Assembly (NCBI GenBank): GCA_947650285.1
Contig: CANTFL010001204.1
Span: forward strand, 310,001-374,000
DNA length: 64,000 nt
DNA from: Hyaloperonospora brassicae
Taxonomy: Eukaryota; Oomycota; Peronosporomycetes; Peronosporales; Peronosporaceae
Reading direction: 5' to 3'
Each line of letters begins with the position of its first letter. The stretch's first letter is position 1. A model generated the notes under the pieces. It saw nothing but the letters and a program-made list of their open reading frames with translations. It was not told where the DNA came from and searched no databases. Shown piece by piece: positions 1 to 12,679 of this stretch. Made by a program: the position numbers and the translations under genes.

Positions 1-985
1 TCGTGGACCGCGGACATTCCACGTTTAAGTCTCTTCGAAGCCGCACTGACGTCATCAGGAGAAAACGCCAACGTCACGGTAGAGTCATCAAGCCGTTTAG
101 GCTGGTCGGCGCGGGCAAAAAATGCGGCTGTAGCGTCATGTATATAAACGACTGAGTCATTATGTGCTTCCGGCATTAGGCTATTTTAGAAGCCACTCGG
201 TGAGACCAATTTGACCCGTATGTGGCTTGACTACTTAACGAAACGATGGTGAAGTCCTGGTATGCAGTCGATACTTTGGAGTAGAAACAACGTGATGTGA
301 CGCCTAAAGTGTATGTGTCTACACAAGAAAGGGGTTTGGCCTGTTGTATCTACCACAATCAGCACCGCTTCACCACATCTTGCTGAAGTTTGACTGAAGT
401 GGCGCACGGGCAAGTAAAGAAAATTGATTTGGATCACTGAACATTTAGTAAATGTGGAAACGCGTCATCAACAGCGCTGCATCCAATCAGACACTGATAC
501 GGCGTAGTCGCTCGTGATAGCTGCTCGTTAGCCCTTCCCTGGTGTGTTTGTTGGTTACCAAAAGAACTCTACGGAGCACATTTTTCGATTCAATCCACCA
601 GTAGGACAATCTCCGGGTTGTATGAAATTCCATAAATCGTAACAGTTCTAGATTCGTCAACTTAAAGATGCGTCAACTCAATAGCCGCAACAATTGCGCA
701 ATTCGTGGCGACTTGTGCACATTCGGGAACAGAATTATTTTTCCTCGGCATAAGTACACGAACAACAGGACGCGGCGCTCTAGTCAGAATGCTTTTTCCA
801 TTATGATCAGCCACTGGGATATGTACAGACAGCATAACAGCTGAAGTCCGAAAAACGATTAGAGAACTTACATACCAACGATCGAGGCGTGACCTGGCCG
901 ATACATTACCTGTCAAGGTATCGAAAGAAGTGCGCGCCGCCGCATTAAAGGCTAGTACGGCTCGTTTCTCTCCTACTAGATCCAT
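1..985 (-). mobile_element. Decayed non-LTR (LINE) retrotransposon fragment, truncated by the window edge
   Basis: Reading the minus strand from 985 to 1 gives, in order, the end of an endonuclease domain, a basic linker and the stretch just before a LINE reverse transcriptase. The linker includes SYHERLRRI near 505-530. The last part (about 160 to 1) is open and ends in a KRLKRG motif, which in this LINE class immediately precedes RT. The linker has stops and frameshifts, so the copy is dead. The RT itself would lie outside the window. The call rests on motif order and my recollection of oomycete LINE proteins. A LINE C-terminal fragment also occurs near 20.7-22.8 kb, but I cannot show that it is the same family. 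Confidence 0.6.
662..985 (-). pseudogene. LINE endonuclease domain, C-terminal fragment
   Basis: A 107-codon frame opens with an ATG at 985. It contains the hallmark SRLDRWYVS near residues 32-40, which in LINE apurinic-endonuclease-like domains forms the strand leading to the catalytic region. An ADHNG follows where an SDH motif with the catalytic histidine is expected. A proline- and arginine-rich tail with PRPVVRV then leads toward the RT. The protein would nick target DNA for target-primed reverse transcription. The N-terminal part with the catalytic asparagine and glutamate is not recognisable upstream, and the frame stops at 662 where a functional LINE would continue. It is therefore a relic. 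Confidence 0.55.
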
Positions 986-3600
986 TTAGTCTTTCAAAGT
1001 TGCTTAGCTGCACACAACCGGGCAGCTGTCTGAGCGCCAAAGAACCATGAATGCCGGGTGATGAGGCGGAATAGTTGTCAAGATATGGCACTAACGTGCA
1101 GATAAAGTCCGCTCTTACAAAAATGGTTCCCAGTATATCTTATAAAAAGAGATTTGAGCTAGCCATATAGGGAGTTCCTTCCAGGCCAAGCAGTCGGGGC
1201 GTTAGTGTTGACTTCTAGAACTGTTTTACAGAGATTAGAAGTTCAAACGTCCGTTCATTGGGGTTTCTAATACTTTTCTTTGTAACGGATCCATGTGAGT
1301 AATTGATGAGTAGGGGCGAAATGAAATAGCCACTTCTCCACGAATATGTTCGACTTATTCTACATAGAGTATCCGGGCTTGTATACAACCCACCACGTGG
1401 ATCTGTATAACGTTTAAATCTGTGCTGACTCCAAAAACAGACCCTCGTTTTCTCGAAAAGGACCAACTAATGAGTCCATTGTCCTTCGCGCTGCAGAAAG
1501 CGACTAAATCAGGTAGCTCAGCGCTCTAGATTCTAGGGGAATCCCGCAACATTCTGCGAATAAAACCCGATGCTATTTACAAAAGGGTGAAAAGTCTTCA
1601 TCATGAATTTACAACGACGTCGGCGTGGTCTAGTCTTAGCAAGTAGATCTAAAGAAAGAAAAATCTTGTCGAATGTACAAGACCGCTCTACATAATTTCT
1701 AAAGAGAGGAAAGGTGGAAAGCATTCACTCACGAGACATCCTCCAGTGTAGCCGAAATATCATCATCACAGTGGTTCCAGCAACTAACCATCTCGAGCTA
1801 TGTATAGCATTGCTGGCTGCCACTTTGCACTTTTTCTGATTACGCTAACGACTACCGCCAGAAATTCAGCGGAGAGGTGGTAATGCACATCCTTTGTCTG
1901 CGGCTTCACCACTTGTGGCCCATCCTCTGCGGTCGCGAAATTTGGCAGTAATAAACACAAAACATTATAAATACCCTAATGATCTAAGTCTGACGCGAAT
2001 CGACGACAGTCCCACACAACAACTCAGTCTGACTTTTTTTAAATCGCCTCGATCGTTGCATGCTGTCAGTCGTTTTCCAGCGAGATTGACCAGTTTATTC
2101 ATCAGACGTAGCCGCGCATTTCGTGCACAGATTCCAAGCTTTCTCAGCTGCGTGAGTGGTGTGTTATCAGATCTTAGACAGTAGAGGTTTGCTATTGATA
2201 GCATGTATGAAAGATCACATAATATCATCCTGCATCTATGCGAGGAACGCAACCGGGTAGGGAAGCTCACTGACCATTGCCGCTAGGTTTAATGCACACG
2301 AGTCAATCTACGATGTTTGACACTTTGGACCGACCGGCATCGTATCGGGTGACACAGACACTGCTCAATGATCTTTGGCTCATTTATGGATTGTAGCCGT
2401 ATATACAGAAAGTCGATTCGTGCGCTCTGGCACTGCGGCAGCTTCTACCGCGACCAATGCAGTGTCTGAACTCTGCACACTATCGTTTTAGATAAAATCT
2501 GTTCGTGTGCTGCTGGAGCGAGAAAGTGTTTTAGCGGGGAGCGGACAGATACATGGGTACTTGTCCTCACGTGTATAAAGATATAATGAAGCACTGAACC
2601 ATACGTCGCCGGAGAGAGTTTTGTATGAAGACGGACGAGGCCTTAAGCTTTCTTGGTGAACTTGGGTAGCTCCGCAGGAATTAAAACACAAGCGGCAAAA
2701 GGTGAAGGAGTGACCGCTCCTCCGGTCACTTCATTCACGAACATGGAGTTCCCAAACATAACCAACTTTTCCGCCATTGTGCCATCGAGGTCTTGTGTTA
2801 GGTACTATACTGTATCCAAAAGACACGTCGGTAGGAGTTTAGAAAGAGCCTGATGAGTAGGCACCGTTGCAGTCGGCACCGCCCTTGGTGAAGGCGATGA
2901 CTTGTAGCTTGGAGCGCCACGTTTGCGGCATATATAATAAGACAACATGCGTTAAATCGTCAACCGGCTTCACTCCCTCACTATTATCACTAGCTCATAA
3001 GTCATTTTATCTGGCGGGGATGAAGCTTAAAGTATCTTGACTTCTCTCTTAAGCTAATTTTTCGGTGTCATATTTGCCAATGTCGTTTAAATGTTTCATG
3101 TGTCTTCGTTGTGTTCGTTGCTTCGTGCACAGCTCTAGTAGCAGCCGCATTTGCCTCGCGGTACTCGAAATCCATTCTCAGCAAGGTCTCATTTTCGTAG
3201 CGAGCATATACAAAGTCTCATGTACAGCATTTCGTTCATATTTTCACTTCAAGTGCATTAGCATGAGCTGACATATAGAAAGCCTTCTTTGTTGCGGCAG
3301 CATGCTTCATTCAGGATATGGAAGTGAGTACCTAGTTTATTTTTTTCGGGTTCACTTTCTAGAGAACCACTGCATCGCTTTCTCTTTTGATAATTTGGCC
3401 ACGTAGAAGTAGTCTCAGTGCTCGTCGCTGAGGTTGCCTAATCGACTGTGGCATTACCACAAAGAAACTTATTCAATTGCTTCTCCTCCTGCATGCTCTT
3501 TTTTGCCGACATGGAAGAAGCTGAAGACGGTTGTGGATGTTGGCCTGTGGCAGGTTCCTCTTTCGTGTGATTAGATTTCAGGCTACGGCTGAGCGATTAT
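986..3600. other. No supported gene
   Basis: All open frames here are under about 100 codons, most lack an ATG start, and none shows a recognisable domain. The first few hundred bases may hold the unrecognisable N-terminal part of the LINE that ends at position 1. Confidence 0.5.
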
Positions 3601-3915
3601 TCAATTTCTTTGACTTTGGTCGTTGAGCTGTAATTGGAGAGGGGTTGTGAATCCGATTAAAGCAAGGGAGCTAGATTCGTCAAAAGCACGGGATGCGGAG
3701 GACGTTGCTTCTGTACCGCAGTAGTCCTCGATGGAAGGGATGGAGCCACCTTGGTACACAATCCCTTTTTTCCTGTTTGCGCTAGTGTAAAAACACCCGT
3801 CCTTATACAAATTATAGGTGCGAGTAGCACCGCCGCTTGCTACTGGTCCTCCAGCAGACTGGGACACCAGGCTTTCTCCCAAGCCTGTTACGAACCGGTT
3901 CTTGCGATATCTTAA

Positions 3916-4482
3916 TCAACAACGGGGTCTAACCACCCTTAATTTCATCGGCGCTGTGTTAGCAGACATGATATTCCCCAATACCAAGACATGCTGTAGG
4001 CGCCCAGATATTATCAAATAGTTATGCGTCAACCCACTGACTGGGTGAGGTGCAGTCGGTATACGTGTAAGTTTGAGATGATACTTAGCTTTAAAATGCC
4101 TGTGCGGGCCCCACTTAAGGGTCGAATGATAATGTGAGTAGCAGTTAAAAACAGGTAACGCGTTGGAGCTGTCATAAAGGTGGAGAAAGATCGACTTTTC
4201 GAATGATAATATGTGCTTTACTAGCTTGAGTTGGTCGGGACAGGAAACCAAGTCGAAAGTACCCGTAGAAAAGTCAAAAATATATGCATCCAAGCCGCTT
4301 AAGGATCCACGAGTCATGGACGTAATCGCAAAGGACACGCTTGATTTCAACATAGCTTGAACCGAGCTGGCCTCCACTCCATTGACAAGAACACGGACTT
4401 TATTGTGCAATAAAGTGCGCCTGACGACGAAATAGGAAAGGAGAGGGAAGTTATGTCTTCGTGCTCCATGGTAGCCGGACAT
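3916..4482 (-). CDS. Hypothetical open frame, no recognised domain
   Basis: This 188-codon frame begins with an ATG at 4482 and is the longest non-transposon frame in the first 4.9 kb. A second minus-strand frame of similar composition (3601-3882, in another phase) follows it, so a spliced gene is conceivable, but I found no convincing splice pair. No signal peptide, membrane segment or catalytic motif is visible, and there is no oomycete-type initiator upstream. It may be spurious. Confidence 0.15.
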   Translation of the reverse strand: MSGYHGARRHNFPLLSYFVVRRTLLHNKVRVLVNGVEASSVQAMLKSSVSFAITSMTRGSLSGLDAYIFDFSTGTFDLVSCPDQLKLVKHILSFEKSIFLHLYDSSNALPVFNCYSHYHSTLKWGPHRHFKAKYHLKLTRIPTAPHPVSGLTHNYLIISGRLQHVLVLGNIMSANTAPMKLRVVRPRC

Positions 4483-4974
4483 AACATCTAGAGACGCTTA
4501 CCGCGAATCTCAAATGTCTGGACATGTCAGCAAACAGTAGCTGCTTGATTCGGCATGATGAAAGTCAGGCGCCTAATTTTGGCGTCTTAACTGGTGCGCT
4601 TGGCACCCTTGGCCATTACCCGACTTAGGACATTAAATTTTGACGCCCTCGTGCTGCGTTCCAGGATACAAAGAAGCAACGTCTTCTACTTGATGTGCTG
4701 AGGCATACGCACCTACGAAGGTACAATTGCAATCACCTTCTATTCCAGGTACGTTCTAAAAATTTAAACATCACTACCCGTGTATACCGCGGGTGCGTGC
4801 AGACCAATCTCATAGGCGGGGACTGTAGAATGATCTTACCAATCATTTATGCCTCGAGGGATTCCTCTCAAGCGAAATCGTCGGACGCGATCATCGTCCG
4901 CATTCTCCTACCTGTCTCTGGTGGCAGTGCGTATTAAACTGCCTTGTGATCCAGAGGAGCGTTTAGCCTCGCAG

Positions 4975-5414
4975 TGTAACGGGGCACTGTTGACTACGTA
5001 CTGGTTGACCAGTACAGAGTATACTTCCACTGACAACAGTGGTTGACAGTGCCCTGATAGTTGATGAAGGAACACAGAGGAAGGGAAGGATACTAAGTAG
5101 TCAGACTAGTCTCTGGTAAAAGTAAAACTGTATTCATTTAATTAAGTCCTATAACTCCTTGAATCTTTGTTGTCCTGACTTAATTATACTAATAAAACTA
5201 TATGTATGATGACGTCTACTCACCACCCCTTGCGCGCGTCTAGCAGCGATTGGTGGGTTAATATCGTCACGATATCAACCAATAAGTATACCCTATGGTC
5301 ATCTCAACAATATCACCATGTCTTGTGATATTGTTAAAAGAATATTCGAGGTAATATTCTTTTTTGTCAAATTTTTCTAAACGACAATCTCATGTAACAT
5401 GCTACCCCGTTATA
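4975..5414 (-). repeat. 3' LTR of gypsy copy A
   Basis: This 440-bp LTR matches 12680-13121 closely. The first base-pair step next to the polypurine tract has mutated (TTATA in place of TTACA at 5410-5414). The adjoining purine tract, read on the minus strand, is TAAGGGAGGGA (5418-5428), the expected plus-strand primer. This marks it as the 3' LTR. Confidence 0.92.
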
Positions 5415-5546
5415 TAATCCCTCCCTTATCTGACAGTCACCGTGTGACTATTGAAAACTTGGTGGCCACCCGTTGGATATCATTGGGACAGGGATCCTTT
5501 GTTTGGTTAGACCCATTCACTCCTGACCCTGACGCGCAAAGTTAAC

Positions 5547-7093
5547 ATGTCTATGCGAGGTTATTCGAAGACCACACAGCTTGCTGCTGTGCCAGCCTCT
5601 GCGGCAGACGCTTCTTCGTCTGCTACTTGTTCTCCGTCTGCAGCAGAAGGTGCTGCAGACGTACGTGGCATCGCACCACGTGCAAATGATGACCTTGTCA
5701 ATGAGGTCATCAATTCTGGCGAGTCAGACGTGCCTGACTCGCGCAACGTTTCAGAGGCATCCCGATCAGCGGCAGTGCCTTATCGTTCGTCAAGAGCACT
5801 GTCGAACGAGCGGACTCGTGAAATGCAACACAGTCTGTTCGGCAGTTATGATGAACTACGGTGAGAAATACAATGACTCACCAGTATTAACTCGTGCTCC
5901 CCCTCAAGAGCGTGACTACGATGGCACGAGACGTCGTCATTCTGAAAGCCGTGACACCGAAACAAGTACCACTTTGAAGCGTGGTGATCTCAGACCGTGG
6001 GGCTTGCCCGAGCAGCTCATCAATAGCTTGTCTCACGAGACAAGCCAACACCATTGAATTTCTTTATTCGATGCAACTGAGCTTCATATCTTAGGACCTA
6101 GCGCGAGAAACTTTTGCGCTGAAGAAGACTTTTATCTCGATGCCTTTCTTAGGCATAGATGGTATAATGGCAGCCCAAAGTGTGACAAGAAATCGCTTTT
6201 GGCAGCGTGGAACGCTTTCTTCCAAAATTTCAAGAATTTTGGACAAGAAGGGTGGCTTAAGAAGCTTAAGGCGATACGCCTCAAGTTCGAAAAGTGAACG
6301 CCACCCAGTGCAAGGTACCGGTAGCATTGTTTGTTAAGTGAGGCCGGCATTCCATGCCTCACTTACGGTGATCCTTTTGCGAGCTGAGTCGACAACTCGC
6401 AACGTGCACAAAAGGACGTGTATTCTCTAAATTTGCCCTGGGGAAGGGCACACATCTAGGCTGAGATGCGGGATGCCATTGCAAACTTACAATCCGTCTA
6501 CAAGCGCCGAAAGTGCGTGTTTACCGATGGGCCCTCGGACCAATCGGATGAGTCTCGTCATACTGGTGGACGAGACCTTCAACGTCAGCCATCAGCGGGG
6601 AACGAGGTTCCCAGCTGTCAAAGATAGGTGGGTTCCCACGCCACCGGACGAGGTAACTCGTCCTTGATTCTGTATCGCCACGGTGGTTCAAGATACGCTC
6701 CACATACAAGCGTTGACCAACGTGGGAATCGACCAGTGGTTCCGGTGGCGGTGGAAAGACAAGGTCCGGCTCAGCCGCCGGGCCTACACGAGACTTTGGG
6801 TAACCACGAGCGTTACCTGACTGATCTGAGGGAGGGCGTCGATCACAAATACGATCGTCGGCACGCCTTGCAGCTGGACGTGCGACGCCTTCGTGCTGAT
6901 CGAAAGAAGGACCGATTGTAATTCGCGTTCGCTCAGCTTGAAAGTGAACGCGAGAGGCGTCGTTTGCGCGACGAGCTAGAGACGGCTCGCCGCGAGGCCG
7001 CTTCGATGAAGGATCAAATTCTTTCGACGAAGGACCAACTTCAGTGTTTGGTCTGTGATCACAAGAATCTGTTGGGGATTCTTGAGCGTGCCG
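5547..7093 (+). pseudogene. Opposite-strand accessory gene of gypsy copy A, broken
   Basis: This is the counterpart of the intact gene at 54259-55635 in copy B and runs against gag-pol. The ATG at 5547 opens a serine/alanine-rich N-terminus that reads to a frameshift and stop near 5862. Homology resumes in another phase. The central block (FYLDAFLRHRWYNG near 6130-6170, then AAWNAF and GWLKKLKAIRLKFEK) survives but is interrupted by several stops. The 3' part overlaps the chromodomain of the other strand. A TAA at 6919-6921, shared with copy B, precedes about 56 further open codons of predicted coiled coil that run to the solo LTR, whose first bases supply a stop. Confidence 0.8.
6521..7093 (-). 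pseudogene. Pol chromodomain segment of copy A, separated from integrase
   Basis: The frame is open from the solo LTR to a stop at 6521. A linker containing a run of prolines (FPPPPEPLVDS) is followed by a clear chromodomain: YVERILNHRG, SYLVRWRGNPP, FDSWEPRSPL and a C-terminal acidic helix. In chromoviruses this domain sits at the integrase C-terminus and steers insertion to marked chromatin. Here it is cut off from integrase by the solo LTR at 7094-7484 and has no usable ATG. It is probably not translated unless made by internal initiation. The DNA also encodes the 3' part of the opposite-strand gene. Confidence 0.85.
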
Positions 7094-7484
7094 TGTAAGG
7101 GGGCACACCCTTGCGTGAACTTAACGCAAGGGCTTTGGAGCGCCCGACAAACGTACACGAGGCAAACGAGGAAGCGTATATAAGGGAAAGTAAAACTGTT
7201 TTATTAATATAAAAAATTCTTTAACCACTGTCTCTCTATTTGACTTAACTTAATTATACTAATTTTACTGAATGTATGACGACGTCTTGTCACAACTCAT
7301 TGCGCGCGTCTTGCGGCGATTGGTGGGTTGATATCCTCACGATATCAACCAATGAGCAGATTCTTTGGTCGACCTATCAATATCACCACTATTGGTGATA
7401 TTGTTGAAAGAATATTCAAGTTAATATTCTTTATTGTCATTATCTCTCAAATGACAATTTCATGTAACGGGCTGCCCCGTTACT
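7094..7484 (-). repeat. Nested solo LTR inside gypsy copy A
   Basis: This 391-bp sequence is a diverged relative of the element's own LTR, in the same orientation. It shares the GGTTGATATC hairpin block and the GTAACGGG/CCCGTTAC start, but has a different 3' third. It is bordered by a perfect 5-bp duplication (TGCCG on the plus strand, 7089-7093 and 7485-7489). A terminal T has mutated at one end. The sequence and duplication also occur in copy B (53694-54086), so the insertion predates both copies. Confidence 0.88.
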
Positions 7485-7489
7485 TGCCG

Positions 7490-10400
7490 GCTGTCTCCGT
7501 TCTCGCAAGAGATTTGGACTGATAGTACGGGCTGAGACGACCAACATAAAACGTAGGATTCGTGCGCATCCTGCGAGGCAACTCAATCGCGTATGCATTG
7601 CCCTTGCGGTGCAACACACGAAAGGGACCAATGTATTTCGGCAGTAGTTTACTACTGCCGACATTAGTGACTACATGTCCAGGTAAGTTTACCGTAGACA
7701 GTAGCACTAGATCGTAAACCTTAAATGAAAGAACATTTGATCTTCCATTCTTGTCGGCGTTCCGTTTCTGCGGTCCACCGCATTTGCGATGGAGTCCTGA
7801 ACGAAACGGACTACCGCCTCTCGAGTCAGCAGGAAGTTATCTGCTGACTCGTTGTTGTGTTTTTCAATGCGCTTCGTGCGCACTGCTATAAGATCGTTTT
7901 CTTTAACGAGGGTTTCCTCTTCCTCGCTGGCATTGTCGATGACGATGCTGAATATCCCAGCATCGTCATCATTGTCTGATGTAGCAGCAGCGTCATCGCT
8001 ACTGCTAAACTCTATTTCTTCGACGTCGACGTTGTCGACATCGGCATCAAACGTATCGGCGTGAGCGGTGATACGTGATGATCAAGAGCCAAAACGGTTT
8101 TTTCTCGAGCGAGTCCCTCCCCCCCCTTAACTCAGAGTCACTCTGTATGAGGGAGGGAATACCTTGGTGGAGTACGCCATTCACGTAGAACGGTGTATGC
8201 GTTGTGGACGCATGCAAGATGTTGTTGATGGTAAACTAAATCATCGGTAAGAACTCACTCCGATTTTAAAAGAAGCGGACGTGTCCACGAAAAATTTCGT
8301 CGAGGACACGGTTCGCACGTTCTGTCTGACCATCTGTTCCAGGATGGTCAGAGGTTGACATCTTCAACCGTGTTCCCAATGTGCAGAACACGGATTGCCA
8401 AAACGCCGCCGTGAACCGAGGGTCACGGTCGGGTACGAGTTCACGGGGTAACCCGTGGAGTCGAAACACAATGTCGATAGATACACGCGCACAGCCGTGA
8501 ACATTGATTGATTCTGGGAGTGCAGCAAGATGTTCTATCTTGCTGAAACGATCCACAAACACAACTATACCATTATTCTTTTTAGTGTCTTCGGGAAACC
8601 CGAAGCCAAAGTCCATGGACTCGGACTCCCAACACTCTGCCGGGACCGGCAGATGTTGTAACGGTGCACGGGATGAAGGTCTAGGCTTCACCCGTTGACA
8701 GGCCTTGCATGAACGAATGTACTTGCGGATAAACTGATTCTGGCGGGGCCAGTAAAAGTCACGACTGACCGTGAGTTAAGTCTTTTCGCGGCCACGGTGC
8801 CCGCCAGACGGCGCATCGTGACATTCGAACATGATGCGTAATCGCAAGTCATCATGATCGGGAACGACGACACGAGGCGTGTCATCGGCAACTGCTGTAT
8901 AGTACAGCAGGTTATTGCGAGTCGTGTACCGATCCAAAGAGGAACGGTACAGCGCCGGTAAATTCTACAAGGATTTCCGGGATAGGTTCGCGAGACTACC
9001 CATCAAACGTATGAAATTTGTGTCTCTTGCGTATGCTTTCCGCACGTTGTCGAGTAAAGGCGACGACGGCACACTGATGGACAGTATCGCAACAGTTGGC
9101 GAAGCCTCACTGTTAAATTGGGACGTTGGCTCGAAGTCGGGCTGACGTGATAACGCATCAGCGACGACATTAAGACGTTCTGGCAAGTACTACACGGAGA
9201 AGTTGTACTCTGCGAAGAAGGACATCCACCTCGCCATCCTTTGCGAGAAATATGGACAGTCTACGGCCGTGCGTAGTGACGCACGGTCCGTATCGACGAT
9301 GAACGGTCTATCTTCACAGAGATAGAACCGGAACTTAGCCAGTGCATACTTCATGGCAAGTATTCATTGTCCTGCACTGGGTAGTTGCGTTCATCTGGTT
9401 GCATCTGACGCGATTGATAACAGACGACGCGCTCCGCGCTATTTGTGTCGTATTGCATCAACGCACAGCCGATAGCAAAATCTCTGGCGCCACAAACCAC
9501 GTGAAAAGTTCTGTCCGGGTCGGCAATCGCCAAGATAAGCGATTGCATCAACCTTTTATTTATATGTTCCAAGAATCGCTGACAGCCAGCGGTCCATGAC
9601 CACTTCACATCTTTCTTAAGTAAGCTTGAAAGATGCACAGTCATCTCGGCGTAATTGCGCCAGTACTTGTGCAAGTACGCCACTAAGCCAAGGAACTTAC
9701 AAATGCATTTGACATCTTATGGCACGGGCCAATCAGTGATCGCCTTGACCTTTTCGGGATCACAGCGGACGCCGTGTTTGCCGACGATGCACCCAAGAAG
9801 CGGTATTTCGCTTGCCGCAAATATACACTTCTTGAGGTTGGCATACAGCTTATGCTTACGCATAATTTATAAATCTTACAGACGTGGATTCGGTGGACTT
9901 CAACGTCCGTCCTTCCGTCCATAGCCCGGCTATGAACGAACACATCATCTAAATAACTCGGTGTGAAATCGCGCACCGGTATCAACAGATTTGTAACGCA
10001 TCTGTTGAATGTTGCAGGGGCATTACTCAGCCCCTGTGGCATCACTAGCCAATCCACAGCATACCGCTAGGGGTGCTTACTGCTGTGTACGGAACATCCC
10101 GTTCACGCATGAGGATCTGATAGAATCCGACCATCAGATCCATGGACGAAAAGATGGTACTCTTTGAGATACCATCTATGATTACGTCCTTCCTTGGTAT
10201 TGGCGTCTAATCCGGTACCGTTGCAGCATTCAACTTGTTGAATGCGTGCACTGTTTGCCATCATCCTGTGACCTTTTGCGCACAGAAGGTTGGAGAGCTG
10301 TGAGGGGATGTCGATTCCCTCACATGGCCCGCTGCAAAGCGATCGGTAAAGAACTTGTCGATCGCTATCACATGTTCACGAGGCAGTGGCCACTGCTTCA

Positions 10401-11431
10401 TGACACAATATTTCGAGCCCGGTTTGAGACCGATCTCGTGTCGAGTGCCTTTGTCCTTTGGCAACTCACAAAGCACAATTTCAGGGAATACATCCTTGCA
10501 TTCGATTAAATCCTTATAAAAAGGATTTGCCTGAAGCGGCTTCCAGGATTTAGATTCACATCTCTCAATCCGAGTCTTCTCATCGATGACACTTTCGTCC
10601 ATCGATGAACTGCTGAGAACTTTCTCGGTCTCAGTAAACACTGTTGCCGATTCAATATCTGTACGTACTCGTCCTCCGCGACTAGTACACAGATCTGCTT
10701 GACTTTGCCACTACGCAGATCACGCAAGAACCGTTTCGGTTCTAGCGTCGGCAGTTAAATTATCTCCGAAGTTAACTTCGGAGGCGCAACCGGATCAAGC
10801 GTGTAAGCGCCTGCGCTTGATCCATCATTAATCAAGACATTATGTGTCTCGATTACCTCCTAGGAAATTAATTCCTCAGAATCTGGGAGAGCTTTCTCCA
10901 CAATGTAGTGATCATCTACATTGTGTTCTTGTACAGTCGTTCTAACGACCGTACCACAAGTGAGGCCATCGCACTCGCTCGTAGTACACTCACGTGAGTG
11001 TGGCCGTTCCAAGATATTCGTCAGGTGGTTATCTGAGGAACAAGTAGCAGGTATCGTAACCGATCGATACTGCCAACTCACCCTTGGCTCGTACTTCCTG
11101 AGCCAAGTCAACCCTAAGATGGCGTCGAACTTGTCGTCTAGGTCAAGCACGATGAAATCATCATCGTACTTTTCGCCTTTTAACGTGTAGTGGATCCGGC
11201 TACACTTTTCTTTACAGTGATCGATGCGCCTGTCGCTAGGCGCACCGTCATCTTCATTGGAGGGATCTTCCGCTCCACGAAGTTAAGACTTCCTGCCTCT
11301 AGCGACTGGCGACGAACAAAATCGTTCGACGCCCCACAGTCAACTAGGGCGCGAAGAGACAAGTCTTTTGTCACTTCTAACTTCTTGGTGATGAGGAACA
11401 CCTCATCACCAGGTGCAGAGCACACAGACAT
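7490..11431 (-). pseudogene. Pol of gypsy copy A (protease, RT, RNase H, integrase), broken
   Basis: An ATG at 11431 starts a protease with VDCGASNDF (the DSGAS-type site), 142 bp after gag. RT follows in pieces: 10641-10261, then the palm with GLSNAPATFNR and the catalytic YLDD near 9945-9960. RNase H with an FHVVCGARDFAIGCAL core lies around 9480-9530. Integrase spans about 8890-8266, with the first aspartate in SMDFGFGF, the second in VPDRDPRF and the glutamate in TERANRVLDE. A C-terminal YIGPFRVL...YVGRLSPYY stretch lies at 7707-7490. Frames are broken repeatedly. A 1-nt deletion in RT (TGTGGATTGG near 10053) and a TAA in the integrase zinc-finger region (near 8777) are shared with copy B. 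Confidence 0.88.
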
Positions 11432-11573
11432 TGTGTGTCGGGAGCAACCTTCTTCAAGAAATTTTCAAATTCTCTTGATGTTGCTGGATCAGTAGGGCGC
11501 TCCGCCCATACTGATCACGACCGTTTTTTGATGGTCCACCTCGCTGTTGCGACTTCGCAACAGCAACGGACCC

Positions 11574-12533
11574 TCACCCTCCAGTTCTTCTTGCTGGTGG
11601 GTGAACACTGCGCTCATCACCGCGAGTTTCTGAGCGGGGGATACTGCATTCAAATGCGTAGTGTCCCAGTTTATGACAGCGATGGCATCTCACCATTCGC
11701 TTGTCATTCGCAGGGCGAGGTTTCTCGCCCTCGATATTACAGAGGTCCATTGGTTCTGGACCTCTGACTGCTAATCGTCTCTGTGGACGATGCGGAGTCA
11801 ACGTAGCGTGAGACTGTCTCACGCTATAATCTCCTTGCGCCGCTGCGAAGATTGCCTCTGAGAGTGTCTTTAGCTCTCCGTGGAACAGGCGGTCTATAAC
11901 GGGACCGTCTGAAAGCCCTTGAATAAAGAATGTGATCAACACAAATTCACTCACAGGATTCACTACCATGCAGCTTGCAAGGTAGCGTACATGTTGGGCG
12001 TAAGCGTGAACCTTACGCTTACCCTGCTTGAGTTGCAGGTGCTCCGAAAGAGTCCTGAACTCTGCTCTAGGCGGCTCGAATGTCTCACTGAGCTGGGTCT
12101 TGAAGATTCTCAACGACCCAAACACATGTGGGTCGTGCAACTTGAGGTTCAGGGCCCAAGCTCTGGCTTCTCCTGCCAGGTTTGGATGAGCAAATGAGAC
12201 TTGCATTCGCTCATCGTCGATGCGACGAGCATCGATGGCATCGTCCAGTTCGACGAACCACCTCAACTGGGAGTCTTCCTCGACTCCCCGATACTTGGAG
12301 ACCTCTAGTTTTAGAGACTCCCGTCGACGCTCACGCGTCGGCTCTGCGGACTGAGACTGTTGTTGTCTAAGTGGTTCGGTCCGCTGGTGATCTTGTTGCT
12401 GTAACAAGGTCACCTGCGCTCGCGACTCATCAAGTTCTCGTCGCAAGAACTTGCTAATGACGACTTGTTGCTGGTCCCTATCCCTTGAGGATAGCATGGC
12501 CCAGATGGCTTCCTCGCCAACGGTTAAACTCAT
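11574..12533 (-). CDS. gag: Gag of gypsy copy A, intact
   Basis: A 319-codon frame runs from an ATG at 12533 to a stop at 11574. The N-terminus has a glutamine-rich coiled-coil-like stretch (residues about 20-80). A retrotransposon Gag capsid region follows, with LRWFVELDDAI, EARAWAL and ITFFIQGLSDGP. A CCHC zinc knuckle (CHRCHKLGHYAFEC, C283 to C296, spacing C-X2-C-X4-H-X4-C) lies near the end. It would assemble particles and bind element RNA. This is the only undisrupted gag of the three copies: copy B has a +1 frameshift in a G run, and copy C has many lesions. It could in principle still be translated. Confidence 0.88.
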   Translation of the reverse strand: MSLTVGEEAIWAMLSSRDRDQQQVVISKFLRRELDESRAQVTLLQQQDHQRTEPLRQQQSQSAEPTRERRRESLKLEVSKYRGVEEDSQLRWFVELDDAIDARRIDDERMQVSFAHPNLAGEARAWALNLKLHDPHVFGSLRIFKTQLSETFEPPRAEFRTLSEHLQLKQGKRKVHAYAQHVRYLASCMVVNPVSEFVLITFFIQGLSDGPVIDRLFHGELKTLSEAIFAAAQGDYSVRQSHATLTPHRPQRRLAVRGPEPMDLCNIEGEKPRPANDKRMVRCHRCHKLGHYAFECSIPRSETRGDERSVHPPARRTGG

Positions 12534-12658
12534 TCGTTCGTTCGCACTCTATTCGATGTCGCTCAAATAAGAGTGGCTTTTACGGGTTCCGTGAAAGCTG
12601 TCGCCGTCTACATTGTCCAACATGTTCATATTGGGCGATGGGGTTGTGGTCCTTGGAC

Positions 12659-12677
12659 GGACTACAAAGTGCTACCA
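12659..12677 (-). other. Primer-binding site of gypsy copy A
   Basis: Two bases inside the 5' LTR, the minus strand reads TGGTAGCACTTTGTAGTCC. It begins with the TGG expected to pair with a tRNA 3' CCA. The same site recurs at 48535-48553 and, with one change, at 57426-57444. The tRNA species was not identified. Confidence 0.7.
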
Positions 12678-12679
12678 GG